From the NCBI GenBank assembly GCA_030680805.1, contig JAUXUK010000091.1:1-64000 (forward strand): 64,000 nt of DNA. Direction: 5' to 3'. The notes below the pieces were generated by a model that worked only from the letters and a program-made list of their open reading frames with translations, was not told where the DNA came from and made no database searches. A program made the translations under genes and the position numbers. Position 1 is the stretch's first letter. Each line of letters begins with the position of its first letter. Below are positions 11,918 through 19,300 of this stretch, in pieces. Source of the DNA: Sulfuritalea sp. GTDB taxonomy: Bacteria > Pseudomonadota > Gammaproteobacteria > Burkholderiales > Rhodocyclaceae.

Positions 11918-12069
11918 AGTGATACTCCTCTGCGTTGGATGGGTAGGCGCCGCGCCGTCGCGCGGCGCCAAGTCACGGCGCTGTTGTCTTGTGGATCAAT
12001 CACGCTTCGACCTGATTGAACTTTAGTCGAGCGATCTGATTAGAGCCAATTGTATTTTTCGACAGAGGC

Positions 12070-12086
12070 GATAGCCAATGACTATC
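12070..12086. promoter_or_regulatory. Candidate OxyR/LysR site before rubrerythrin
   Basis: Inverted repeat GATAG-N7-CTATC, which contains the ATAG-N7-CTAT unit of OxyR sites. It lies between oxyR and the rubrerythrin gene. A possible minus-strand promoter (TTGGCT ... TAAAGT) starts about 20 bases downstream. Only one of the two expected OxyR half-units is present. Confidence 0.4.
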
Positions 12087-12089
12087 GTG

Positions 12090-13001
12090 TCATTTGGCCA
12101 TGCGCGTGCCGGGCAGGCGACAGTCGAGCAGGGCCTGGCGCATCACGTCGATGGCCTTGTGGCGGGGGAAACTGGACCGCCAAACGAGGCCGACGCGGCG
12201 CGTCGGGGTCGGATCGACGAAAGGTTTTACCTTGAGCAGAGGATCGTCGGCGGGGATGCCATCGACGCTGCTTGACGGCATGACGGTTACGCCCACGCCG
12301 GAAGAAACCATGTGGCGGATGGTTTCGAGCGAGCTTCCTTCCAGAATCTGCGGCGAGTTGCCACGACTGGCGCGGGTGCACAGATCAAGGACCTGGTCGC
12401 GGAAGCAGTTGCCGGCGCCCAGCATCAGCAAGGGTTCGTCGAGCAATTGTTCCGGCCGCAGCGATTTGAGCCTGGCCCAGGGATGGGAAGCCGGGACCAG
12501 GGTGCGGAAGGCTTCGTCATACACCGGCTGGGCAACGAGGCCGGGCTCCGCAATCGGCAGTGCCAGCACCAGCACGTCGAGCTCGGAGGACTTCAGGCGT
12601 TCCAGAAGGTTTTCCGTGTAGCCCTCGGCGATGAACAGGGGCATCTGCGGCGCCAGGGCCTTGACGCGGGGCACCAGTGCCGGCAGCAGCCAGGGGCCGA
12701 TGGTGTAGATGACGCCCAAGCGCAGCGGCCCGGAAAGCGGGTCCTTGCCGGCGGCGGCGACTTCGGCCACGCGCGCGGCTTCCGCCAGCGCCCGCTCGGC
12801 CTGTGCCACGACCTGGACTCCGATCGGCGTCGCGCGCACGTCGCCGGAACTGCGTTCAAACAAGGCGATGCCGAGTTCGTCTTCGAGCTTCTTGACCGCC
12901 ACCGACAGGGTCGGCTGCGACACGTTGCATTTATCCGCCGCCCGCCCGAAGTGGTGCTCGCGAGCCAAGGCGACGATGTAGCGGAGTTCGGTCAGGGTCA
13001 T
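12090..13001 (-). CDS. oxyR: OxyR-type LysR peroxide sensor
   Basis: LysR-family regulator of 303 residues. The N-terminal helix-turn-helix (HFGRAADKCNVSQPTLSVAVKKLEDELG) and the effector domain match OxyR. Both redox cysteines that form the peroxide-induced disulfide are kept in NCFRDQVLDLC, in the sequence context of E. coli Cys199/Cys208. The ATG at 13001 gives the family N-terminus MTLTELRYIVALA. The 3' end of the GNAT gene overlaps its first 71 bases in another frame. A candidate OxyR site lies just past its stop, in front of rubrerythrin. Confidence 0.9.
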   Translation of the reverse strand: MTLTELRYIVALAREHHFGRAADKCNVSQPTLSVAVKKLEDELGIALFERSSGDVRATPIGVQVVAQAERALAEAARVAEVAAAGKDPLSGPLRLGVIYTIGPWLLPALVPRVKALAPQMPLFIAEGYTENLLERLKSSELDVLVLALPIAEPGLVAQPVYDEAFRTLVPASHPWARLKSLRPEQLLDEPLLMLGAGNCFRDQVLDLCTRASRGNSPQILEGSSLETIRHMVSSGVGVTVMPSSSVDGIPADDPLLKVKPFVDPTPTRRVGLVWRSSFPRHKAIDVMRQALLDCRLPGTRMAK

Positions 13002-13563
13002 GGGTGTGGGTGATCGAGGGATAGCCCGCGCGGGCCACGGCGGATCGCTCAGGCACGGCACGCACGCTCGCGGGCAACACGCGGGAGACTATCACGACCG
13101 CGCGATCGTCGCCCGGGACGGCCTGAAAGCCACATTCCAGCGCGACTTTAAGCGCGCCGCCGTTGGAAGCCTGGATCATGCCGTGCATCCCGCGCAGGCC
13201 CGCGGCCGAGGCAATGTCGAGCAAGGCCTGCAGCAGCCGTTTGCCGATGCCGCAACCGCGATGGCGGGGGAGCACCATCAAGGCGAATTCCGCCATTCCA
13301 TTCTCTTCGACGTATTCGCTGTGGCCGATCACTTCACCATCACGACCGAGGGCGAGGACGGCAACGCGACTGCGGTGGTCGATCGCAGCCAGCCGCTGCA
13401 GGAGCGCCAGATTCGGCGCTTCGCCATGCGTGAAGTGGCGCTGATAGAGGCCGTCATGATCCATCTCTGCGAGGAAGCGCGCGACCCGGTGGCGATCGCT
13501 CGGGACCGCGGAGCGGACCGGGAAGCGCTGGAGCGGTGCCGTCCCGCGGACGCGGGGGGTCAC
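12931..13563 (-). CDS. GNAT-family N-acetyltransferase
   Basis: A 210-residue protein with a GNAT acetyl-CoA-binding core: the motif MVLPRHRGCGIGKRLLQALLDIA matches the Q/RxxGxG/A loop, preceded by the beta-strand AEFALMVL. The N-terminal region resembles acetyltransferase modules of acyl-CoA synthetase-linked GNATs. The substrate is unknown. The GTG start overlaps the upstream hydrolase stop (GTGA), which supports coupling and this start. The 3' end runs 71 bases into oxyR in another frame; the last 25 or so residues are Arg-rich and look like non-conserved tail. Confidence 0.8.
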   Translation of the reverse strand: MTPRVRGTAPLQRFPVRSAVPSDRHRVARFLAEMDHDGLYQRHFTHGEAPNLALLQRLAAIDHRSRVAVLALGRDGEVIGHSEYVEENGMAEFALMVLPRHRGCGIGKRLLQALLDIASAAGLRGMHGMIQASNGGALKVALECGFQAVPGDDRAVVIVSRVLPASVRAVPERSAVARAGYPSITHTHDPDRTPLHRRLGSRAPLRAGGG

Positions 13564-14459
13564 GCTGCTTCTCCGCTCACGAAGTCGACCGTGGCTTCGA
13601 TCACCAGCCGCTCGTCGAGCACGCGCCGATGCCCCAGTCCCGAGGTTTGCAGCAGTCGTCCGCGGGGCCAGTTGCGGGCGTGGCGCAGGCCTTCGCTGAG
13701 GGCGACCTCGCGATCATTGGCATCGTGGATGACCAGCAGAGGTTGCCCGCCGCTTGCGCTTTCGGCCTCGAATTCACTCCAGCTCACCCCGAAGCGCTGC
13801 TCGATCCGGCGCTGGGTGGCGGCGCGCAAGGCTTCCGGCCAGCGCAGGGCGGCGGCAATCCGGCGGGTGTGGTCGATCAGGCTGGCGGGCGGCGCGATCA
13901 GGACGCCGCGCATTACTTCCGGGCGCCGCGCCAGGGCGATGGCCGCCATGGCGCCGCCCACCGAATGGCCGACGACAGCGCGGACCGGACCGAGATGATC
14001 GAGAAGCGCATTGAGCCCGTGCAGGATGTGGGGCAGCGATGATTCTTCGCCCCCGGTCATGCCGTGGCCCGGAGCGTCATAGGCAATGACCGAGAAACCG
14101 CGCTCGAGCAGCGGCTCGATGAAGCTGCGCAGCTGCGTGCCGCGGCCGCCCCAGCCATGCACCAGAACCACCGCCGGATCCTTCGCGCGACCCCAGCGCC
14201 AGGCAATCAGGCGCCCCGAGACAAAAGGTACGGGCAGCAGGGTGGCCTCCTCGAGCATCGCCAGCTCCTCGTCCGAAAATGCCTGGCGCGGCGGGGTCAG
14301 CAGCAAGCGGGCCGCGCGACTGATCGCGCGGCGCGGAGAAACCTCCCAAAGCGCGCGAAACATTGCACGCCGCCACCACAGCGCCGCAGAGAAGCGCGCG
14401 GTACGAACGGTCGTGCTATTTGTCAGCCAAAAAAAAGCGGGCTTTAGATTGAGTTCCAT
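13560..14459 (-). CDS. Alpha/beta hydrolase
   Basis: A 299-residue alpha/beta-fold hydrolase. Catalytic elements are visible: oxyanion loop VHGWGG, nucleophile elbow GHSVGG (Ser), an acid in IHDANDREV, and His in SGLGHRRVLDE. The basic N-terminal 60 residues precede the hydrolase domain. The substrate cannot be told; an esterase or lipase-like acylhydrolase is most likely. Its start lies two bases after the TetR stop on the same strand, and its stop overlaps the GNAT start. The order TetR-hydrolase-GNAT suggests one operon repressed by the TetR protein. Confidence 0.85.
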   Translation of the reverse strand: MELNLKPAFFWLTNSTTVRTARFSAALWWRRAMFRALWEVSPRRAISRAARLLLTPPRQAFSDEELAMLEEATLLPVPFVSGRLIAWRWGRAKDPAVVLVHGWGGRGTQLRSFIEPLLERGFSVIAYDAPGHGMTGGEESSLPHILHGLNALLDHLGPVRAVVGHSVGGAMAAIALARRPEVMRGVLIAPPASLIDHTRRIAAALRWPEALRAATQRRIEQRFGVSWSEFEAESASGGQPLLVIHDANDREVALSEGLRHARNWPRGRLLQTSGLGHRRVLDERLVIEATVDFVSGEAA

Positions 14460-14461
14460 GG

Positions 14462-15067
14462 CTATACCCCTTCATGAGTAGCTGCGTTGTCGCGGACCAG
14501 TCGATCGAAAGCGACGAGCGCCCGGCGGTCCGCGTCCGGGTCGTTGAACAGGCGACGGATCTGCTGGGTCACCTGGTAAATCCCGTTCAATTCAAAGACA
14601 AACTGCTCGACATCGGTGTCGGCGCGCAATTCGCCGGTTTCCACCGCTATTGTCACCGTCTCGGCCAGAGTGCGGCGCAAGGCCAACAGACCGTTCTTGA
14701 CTTCATCGCGCAGCGGACCCGGTTGATCATCGAATTCGGCAGCGGCCGCATTGATCACACAGCCTCCGGGCAAATTGCATGTTCTGGTCCAACTGAGCCA
14801 GTTCGTCACAATGGCGCGCAGCCGGGCCAAGCCGCGGGGCAGGCGCAAGGCCGGCCGGATCACTATTTCGGCAAAGCGCTGCTGCGATTCGCGCAGGACG
14901 GCGAGCTGCAACTCCTCCTTCGAGCCGAAATGCGCGAACAGTCCGCTCTTGGACATGTGAGTGCGCTCGGCCAGCACGCCAATGCTCAAGCTCCCGACGC
15001 CAATGCAACTGGCCATCGAGAGTGCCTCGTCGAGGATTGCTTGCCGTGTGTGTTCGCCCTTGCCCAT
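14462..15067 (-). CDS. TetR-family regulator with self-operator
   Basis: A 201-residue TetR repressor. The N-terminal HTH is clear (TRQAILDEALSMASCIGVG, then AERTHMSKSGLFAHFGSKEELQ). The C-terminal ligand domain contains GGCVINAAAAEFDD, as seen in one TetR subgroup. The ATG at 15067 is the only start that gives a normal N-terminus (MGKGEHTRQ), and no Shine-Dalgarno precedes it. The sigma70-like promoter predicts transcription starting at or within a base of this ATG, so the mRNA may be leaderless. It probably represses itself and the downstream hydrolase and GNAT genes. Confidence 0.9.
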   Translation of the reverse strand: MGKGEHTRQAILDEALSMASCIGVGSLSIGVLAERTHMSKSGLFAHFGSKEELQLAVLRESQQRFAEIVIRPALRLPRGLARLRAIVTNWLSWTRTCNLPGGCVINAAAAEFDDQPGPLRDEVKNGLLALRRTLAETVTIAVETGELRADTDVEQFVFELNGIYQVTQQIRRLFNDPDADRRALVAFDRLVRDNAATHEGV

Positions 15068-15073
15068 GACCGC

Positions 15074-15102
15074 TTTATAGAACGATCGTTCGTTTGTGTC
15101 AA
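15074..15102 (-). promoter_or_regulatory. TetR-gene promoter with operator in the spacer
   Basis: Minus-strand -35 TTGACA (15097-15102) and -10 TATAAA (15074-15079) are separated by exactly 17 bases. The spacer holds the perfect 12-bp palindrome GAACGATCGTTC (15080-15091). A bound repressor would cover the promoter. The predicted transcript start falls on the ATG of the TetR gene. The promoter of the divergent kinase gene may be affected too. Confidence 0.8.
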
Positions 15103-15155
15103 CCCCTGCGTCAAAGAACTCCCGTAGCACCGTAGGCCGAAGGACGGGGGTGATA

Positions 15156-16676
15156 ATGGCCCCCATGCCCGACGCCCTGCCACCCCTGATCGCCGCGCTG
15201 CTCGATCCGAGCCGCTACCCTCATCCGGCCGCGCGGGTCGACCTGATCGAAACCCATGCGTCGTGGCTGCTGCTGGCCGGCGAGTTCGCCTACAAGATCA
15301 AGAAAGCCATCACGCTCCCCTTCCTCGATTACGGCACGCTGGCGCGCCGCGAGGCGTTCTGCCGCGCCGAACTGGTGCTCAACCACCGCCTCGCCCCCGA
15401 GCTGTATCTCGACGTGGTCCCCATCGGGGGCACCCCCGGGCAACCCCAGCCGGGCGCAATGCCGGCGATCGAATGGGCAGTGCGCATGCGCCGCTTTGAC
15501 GAAAGCGGCCGGCTCGACCATGTCGCCGCACGCGGGGACCTGCTGCCCGCCCATCTTTCCCAACTCGCCGCTACGCTCGCGGTTTTTTGGCAGGCGGCGG
15601 CCGTGGCCGCCCCCGACACGCGCTTTGGTGCGCCGGATCAAGTGCTGGCGGCGGCTCGGGAAAATTTTGTCGAGCTGCGCCAGCTCCTGCCGCCTGCCGA
15701 TCAGCCACGGGTCGAGGAACTCGCGCGCTGGACCGAGGATGAATTCGTCCGCCGCGCCGCCGACTTCGCCGCGCGCAAGGCCGGCGGTTTCGTGCGCGAA
15801 GGCCACGGCGACCTGCATCTGGGAAACCTGGTGCTGATCGACGGCCAGGTAACGCCCTTCGACTGCATCGAGTTCAACGAGGATTTCCGCTGGAACGATC
15901 CCGCCAGCGAGATCGCCTTCGTCTGGATCGACCTGCTTGACCACCGCCAGCCGGGCCTTGCCGCATGGTTTCTGAACGCCTGGCTGGAGCGCAGCGGCGA
16001 TTTTCAGGCACTGGCCGTGCTGCGTTTTTATGCCGTGTACCGCGCCGTGGTGCGCGCCAAGATCGCGGGTCTGCGTGCGAAGCAGGAAGCCTCCGGGGCC
16101 GCTCGCGCCGAACTCGACGCGGCACGCGGATACCTGCAACTGGCTGCGCAAATCGCCGTACCGCCAGCGCCGACTCTGGTCATCACCTGCGGCCTGTCCG
16201 GTTCGGGCAAGACCACCGCCAGTTCGGCGCGCCTGCTGGGTCCGCCGCCGCAGGGCGCCGGCACCCTCTTGCGCCTGCGCTCCGACGTCGAGCGCAAGCG
16301 CCTGTTCGGACTGGCGCCGCGGCAAAACAGCGGATCACCACTCGACGGTGGCATCTACACGGCAGAGGCGACGACGCGGACCTATGCGCGGCTGCACGCC
16401 CTGGCCAGCGATCTGCTGGCCGCCGGCTGGCCGGTGATCGTCGATGCGGCGTTCTTGCTGCGTGAGGAACGCACGACGTTTCGCGCCCTCGCGGCCGCGC
16501 ACGGCGCCGGCTTTGGCATCCTCGCCACCGACGCACCGGCCGAGGAATTGCGCCGCCGCATCAAGGCGCGCAGCGGCGACGCCTCCGAGGCAACGCTCGA
16601 CGTGCTGGAAAAACAGTTGGCGTGGTTCGAGCCGCTGGATGACGCCGAACATGCCTGCGCCATCACAGCACGTTGA
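15156..16676 (+). CDS. Fused APH-like kinase and P-loop ATPase
   Basis: A 506-residue two-domain protein. The N-terminal aminoglycoside-phosphotransferase-like domain has the catalytic/Mg motifs HGDLHLGNLVLIDG and FDCIEFNEDFRWNDPASE. The C-terminal P-loop domain has Walker A GLSGSGKTTAS and resembles gluconokinase or zeta-toxin-like kinases. Such fusions are widespread and mostly uncharacterised; antibiotic resistance should not be assumed. I chose ATG 15156 because GGGGG lies 6 bases upstream; ATG 15165 is a close alternative. An upstream start at 15096 would overlap the TetR promoter. The linker between domains (VPPAPT) falls on a weak dispersed-repeat match. Confidence 0.82.
   Translation: MAPMPDALPPLIAALLDPSRYPHPAARVDLIETHASWLLLAGEFAYKIKKAITLPFLDYGTLARREAFCRAELVLNHRLAPELYLDVVPIGGTPGQPQPGAMPAIEWAVRMRRFDESGRLDHVAARGDLLPAHLSQLAATLAVFWQAAAVAAPDTRFGAPDQVLAAARENFVELRQLLPPADQPRVEELARWTEDEFVRRAADFAARKAGGFVREGHGDLHLGNLVLIDGQVTPFDCIEFNEDFRWNDPASEIAFVWIDLLDHRQPGLAAWFLNAWLERSGDFQALAVLRFYAVYRAVVRAKIAGLRAKQEASGAARAELDAARGYLQLAAQIAVPPAPTLVITCGLSGSGKTTASSARLLGPPPQGAGTLLRLRSDVERKRLFGLAPRQNSGSPLDGGIYTAEATTRTYARLHALASDLLAAGWPVIVDAAFLLREERTTFRALAAAHGAGFGILATDAPAEELRRRIKARSGDASEATLDVLEKQLAWFEPLDDAEHACAITAR
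16154..16175 (-). repeat. Possible VGAGDTA-repeat copy in the kinase linker
   Basis: Twenty of 22 bases match the reverse complement of the repeat core. It is read in a different frame here (I-A-V-P-P-A-P-T), between the two domains of the kinase/ATPase. With two mismatches in GC-rich coding DNA, chance is possible. Confidence 0.4.
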
Positions 16677-16757
16677 AGCGCGCGCCACGACAGAGACTTG
16701 AATCGGCACGCCGATCAGGCTAGTCTTCGCTCCAAAGCCACTCTTGGCGGAGAACTC

Positions 16758-17351
16758 ATGAAGGCCAGACCCGCGATACTCACACTGATCGCAGCACTGT
16801 TGGTAACCCTTTCCAGCGCCAGCGACGCCGGTCGCGGCGGCAGTCGCTCGTCGTCGTCGTCATCGTCGAAAGCCTCTTCCGGTTCCTCGCCTGCGGCGGC
16901 CAAGGCGGCCGACAAGGAAGTGCCTGCCGCGCCGGCCAGCAAGGGCATCAGCGTCAATCTGTCCTCGGGAGGGGGCTCATCTTCGGGGAGCGGTTCTTCG
17001 GCGGCCGCGGTAGCAACGGGCGCGGCCGTGGGTGCGGCGGCGGGGTCGGTTGCAGGATCGGCAGCAGCGGCCAAGACCCCGGAAGAAGACCAGGAAAAGC
17101 AGGCAGACAAGCAGGGGAAGCAGTTGGAGCTGGCGAAGATTGCCGACGACAAGATCAAGGCGGAGAAAGAGCGGAAACGCCTGGAGATGGAGCGGTTGGC
17201 CGGTGAGTCCGAAGAAGATCGCAAGCAGGAGGCGCTGCGCCTGGCTCAGGAAAAGAAGAAGAAGGAACAATCGCGCCAGCAAGCGCAAGTCGAGCGCGGC
17301 TGCGTGATCAAGTCGGTCATGACCGACGCAGAAATTGCGAAATGCAGATAG
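16758..17351 (+). CDS. Secreted Ser/Ala-rich protein of unknown function
   Basis: A 197-residue protein that I do not recognise. A signal peptide covers about residues 1-24 (hydrophobic ILTLIAALLVTLSSASDA). A low-complexity Ser/Gly/Ala region (about 25-110) follows, including a poly-Ser run and an Ala/Gly-rich stretch. Residues 115-180 are highly charged Lys/Glu/Gln-rich and probably coiled coil. The end has two cysteines (RGCVIKSV and AKCR) that could pair. GGCGGAG lies 6 bases before the ATG. The gene is convergent with the next one, and nothing nearby suggests a role. Confidence 0.7.
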   Translation: MKARPAILTLIAALLVTLSSASDAGRGGSRSSSSSSSKASSGSSPAAAKAADKEVPAAPASKGISVNLSSGGGSSSGSGSSAAAVATGAAVGAAAGSVAGSAAAAKTPEEDQEKQADKQGKQLELAKIADDKIKAEKERKRLEMERLAGESEEDRKQEALRLAQEKKKKEQSRQQAQVERGCVIKSVMTDAEIAKCR

Positions 17352-17381
17352 GCCCTGCGGGGTTCGATCGAACGCATCCCG

Positions 17382-17969
17382 TCAGGATTTCTTCCTTTCA
17401 GCATCACCATATTGCTGGCGCAATCGGTCCAAGCCGAGGCGGAACGCCTCAGCGTCGCCATATTCGAAAAACTGCGGGTACCTCCCGTGCGCGGCATGGA
17501 TTCTTCGCGCATGCTTGATCGGACACCAGTATTGTTCCGTGCGCGCAGCGACTTCGCGCACATACGCAGCAACGCCGTTGCCGTATGAGCAATAGAAGCA
17601 GTTGAATTTTTCGATGATGTTCAGGTAGGGCAGGTCGACCCGGTCGAATACCAGATAGTCGGCACGGCGCACCTTCGGAATCCGATAGATCGGGAAACAA
17701 ACGGCCTGGAACAGCGTGACGAACACGTCCATCAGCAGAAACGGAATCCAGCCGGCGTAGATGAGCGGCGCGGTCAGCGCCACCAGCGGCCGCGTGCGGC
17801 GCAGAAAGCCGAACAGACCGATCTTGTAGCGCCTCTGCTGGCGCAGAAACTCCCCGGCGAGCTGGGCCCTCTTCTGCCCGAGCTCATCGCGCGCCTTGCG
17901 GTACTCTTCTTCGAGTTCATCCTGCAGCGTCCGGATGCGCGCCAGAAGTTCGTCAATGGTAGTGGGCAT
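17382..17969 (-). CDS. Conserved hypothetical membrane-associated protein
   Basis: A 195-residue protein of unknown function. It starts with a charged, probably coiled-coil segment (residues 1-45, ELLARIRTLQDELEEEYRKA). A hydrophobic region around residues 60-95 could form one or two membrane segments (PLVALTAPLIYAGWIPFLLM, DVFVTLFQAVCFPIY). After it comes a striking Cys/Tyr-rich motif FNCFYCSYGNGVAAYVREV and then ARTEQYWCPIKHARR; the three cysteines and His might bind metal. The motif looks conserved rather than random, but I cannot assign a family function. It is transcribed alone, convergent with the Ser-rich gene. Confidence 0.7.
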   Translation of the reverse strand: MPTTIDELLARIRTLQDELEEEYRKARDELGQKRAQLAGEFLRQQRRYKIGLFGFLRRTRPLVALTAPLIYAGWIPFLLMDVFVTLFQAVCFPIYRIPKVRRADYLVFDRVDLPYLNIIEKFNCFYCSYGNGVAAYVREVAARTEQYWCPIKHARRIHAAHGRYPQFFEYGDAEAFRLGLDRLRQQYGDAERKKS

Positions 17970-18016
17970 GGTTTCCTCGTTGACTGATCAAGCGACCGCA
18001 CGCGGCACAAAAGACA

Positions 18017-18042
18017 ACGGGCGCCCCACTCGGAACGCCCGT
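18017..18042 (-). terminator. Terminator after livK
   Basis: Stem ACGGGCG / CGCCCGT with a 12-base loop. In the minus-strand transcript it is followed by TGTCTTTTG, a U-rich tract. It lies 35 bases past the livK stop and fits a Rho-independent terminator of the long leftward unit. A second small hairpin (TTGCCC-TTGC-GGGCAA, 18056-18071) lies between it and livK. Confidence 0.65.
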
Positions 18043-18076
18043 CGGCGACTACATTTTGCCCTTGCGGGCAAGCGAA

Positions 18077-19255
18077 TTACTGGGTCAGATAATCCGTAAC
18101 CGCAACCCAGCGGCCATTCTGGATCTGTCCGACCTTGGACTTTTCGTTGCCCAGATGCTGCGTCGGCGTGAACTTGTATTCGGGGCTGCCGAACATGTCG
18201 CGCGAGAAGGTGGTGCTCTCGAGGACCTTGATGAAGTTGTCGGTGGTCAGGTTCGGCCCCGTCTTCTTCGCGGTCTGCACGAACATGTCCATCGCCACGT
18301 AGCCGTAAGCGGAGAACAGGCCCGGATCCTCGTTGAACTTCGTCTTGTAGGAAGCAAACCAGTCGCGCACGTTCTTCGACGAGTCGTCGGCATAGGGCAC
18401 GGCCACCTGGTGGAACGCATAGAGTCCGTCCATCGCCTTGCCGCCCAGCTTGTGGATCAGGTCGGTATAGGCCGCCGAAGAACCCACGAAGTTCGGGTTC
18501 CAGCCCATCTTGCGCGCCGTGCCGATGGTGCCGATGGTCTCGCGGATGATGGTGCCGAGCACGACCGTGTCGCAATCCGCCGCCTTCATCTTCGACACCT
18601 GCGCCGAGAAATCGGTGGCGCCGCGCTTGAAGGAGGTCTTCTCGGCGAACGCCATGTTGATGTCCTTGAGGCCGTCTTCCGCGCCCTTCAGCACTTCGGT
18701 GCCGAAGTCGTCATCCTGATAGATGACGCAGAATTTCTTCGCGCCGCGCTCCTTGACCATCCAGGGAATTCCCTTGCGCATCTGGGTGTAATAGGGAGCG
18801 GCGAAGGAAAACTTGAGCTTGTGCAGCGGCTCGTACATTTCACGCGCGGCCGTCAGCGGGAACAGGTTCATCACGCCCTTGTCGAACAGGGTCGGGAAGG
18901 TGGCCAGATTGACCGCCGTGCCGATGGTGCCGACCATGGCGAAGAGCTTGTCCTGCTGCACCATTTTCTGGGCGGCAAGCAGGCCTTTCTTCGGATCGTA
19001 GCCGGAATCCTCGGCGATGAACTTGAGCTTGCGGCCATTGATGCCGCCCTGGTCGTTGACCTCATCGACCCGCATCTGCATGCCGTAACGCAGCGCCTTG
19101 CCGAAACCGGCCAGCGGCCCGGACAGGTCCTGGATGGTGCCGATCACGATTTCATTCTTGCTGACGCCCATCTGCCCGGCGGCCATCGCCGTGGCGCCAG
19201 CGCCGACTCCTGCGACCGCGATCAGTGCCGCGGCCAGTTTGGTGTAACCCTTCAT
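18077..19255 (-). CDS. livK: Branched-chain amino acid-type ABC transporter, substrate-binding protein
   Basis: A 392-residue periplasmic binding protein of the Leu/Ile/Val receptor family. The signal peptide covers residues 1 to about 26, ending AMAAG. The mature start QMGVSKNEIVIGTIQDLSGPLAGFGKA and the block GGINGRKLKFIAEDSGYDPKKGL are typical of the family. It is the last gene of a leftward unit with livHMGF and an acyl-CoA ligase. The linked CoA ligase and beta-oxidation genes suggest a carboxylic acid substrate rather than amino acids; this is inference. The signal peptide contains VGAGATA, which overlaps a dispersed-repeat match. Confidence 0.88.
   Translation of the reverse strand: MKGYTKLAAALIAVAGVGAGATAMAAGQMGVSKNEIVIGTIQDLSGPLAGFGKALRYGMQMRVDEVNDQGGINGRKLKFIAEDSGYDPKKGLLAAQKMVQQDKLFAMVGTIGTAVNLATFPTLFDKGVMNLFPLTAAREMYEPLHKLKFSFAAPYYTQMRKGIPWMVKERGAKKFCVIYQDDDFGTEVLKGAEDGLKDINMAFAEKTSFKRGATDFSAQVSKMKAADCDTVVLGTIIRETIGTIGTARKMGWNPNFVGSSAAYTDLIHKLGGKAMDGLYAFHQVAVPYADDSSKNVRDWFASYKTKFNEDPGLFSAYGYVAMDMFVQTAKKTGPNLTTDNFIKVLESTTFSRDMFGSPEYKFTPTQHLGNEKSKVGQIQNGRWVAVTDYLTQ
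19187..19208 (-). repeat. VGAGDTA-repeat copy in the livK signal peptide
   Basis: Twenty-one of 22 bases match the reverse-complement repeat core. It is in frame and encodes VGAGATA at about residues 17-23 of the LivK signal peptide. The one mismatch changes Asp to Ala, which keeps the segment uncharged. Confidence 0.6.
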
Positions 19256-19300
19256 TGCGCTCTCCTCCGTTTGCCGGTTAAAACGAAAGCCGTAATCAAC

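Noticed and set aside
15096-15155. Earlier start for the kinase/ATPase at 15096
   Set aside because: It would place the start inside the divergent TetR promoter and adds residues without homology, while 15156 has a good ribosome-binding site.
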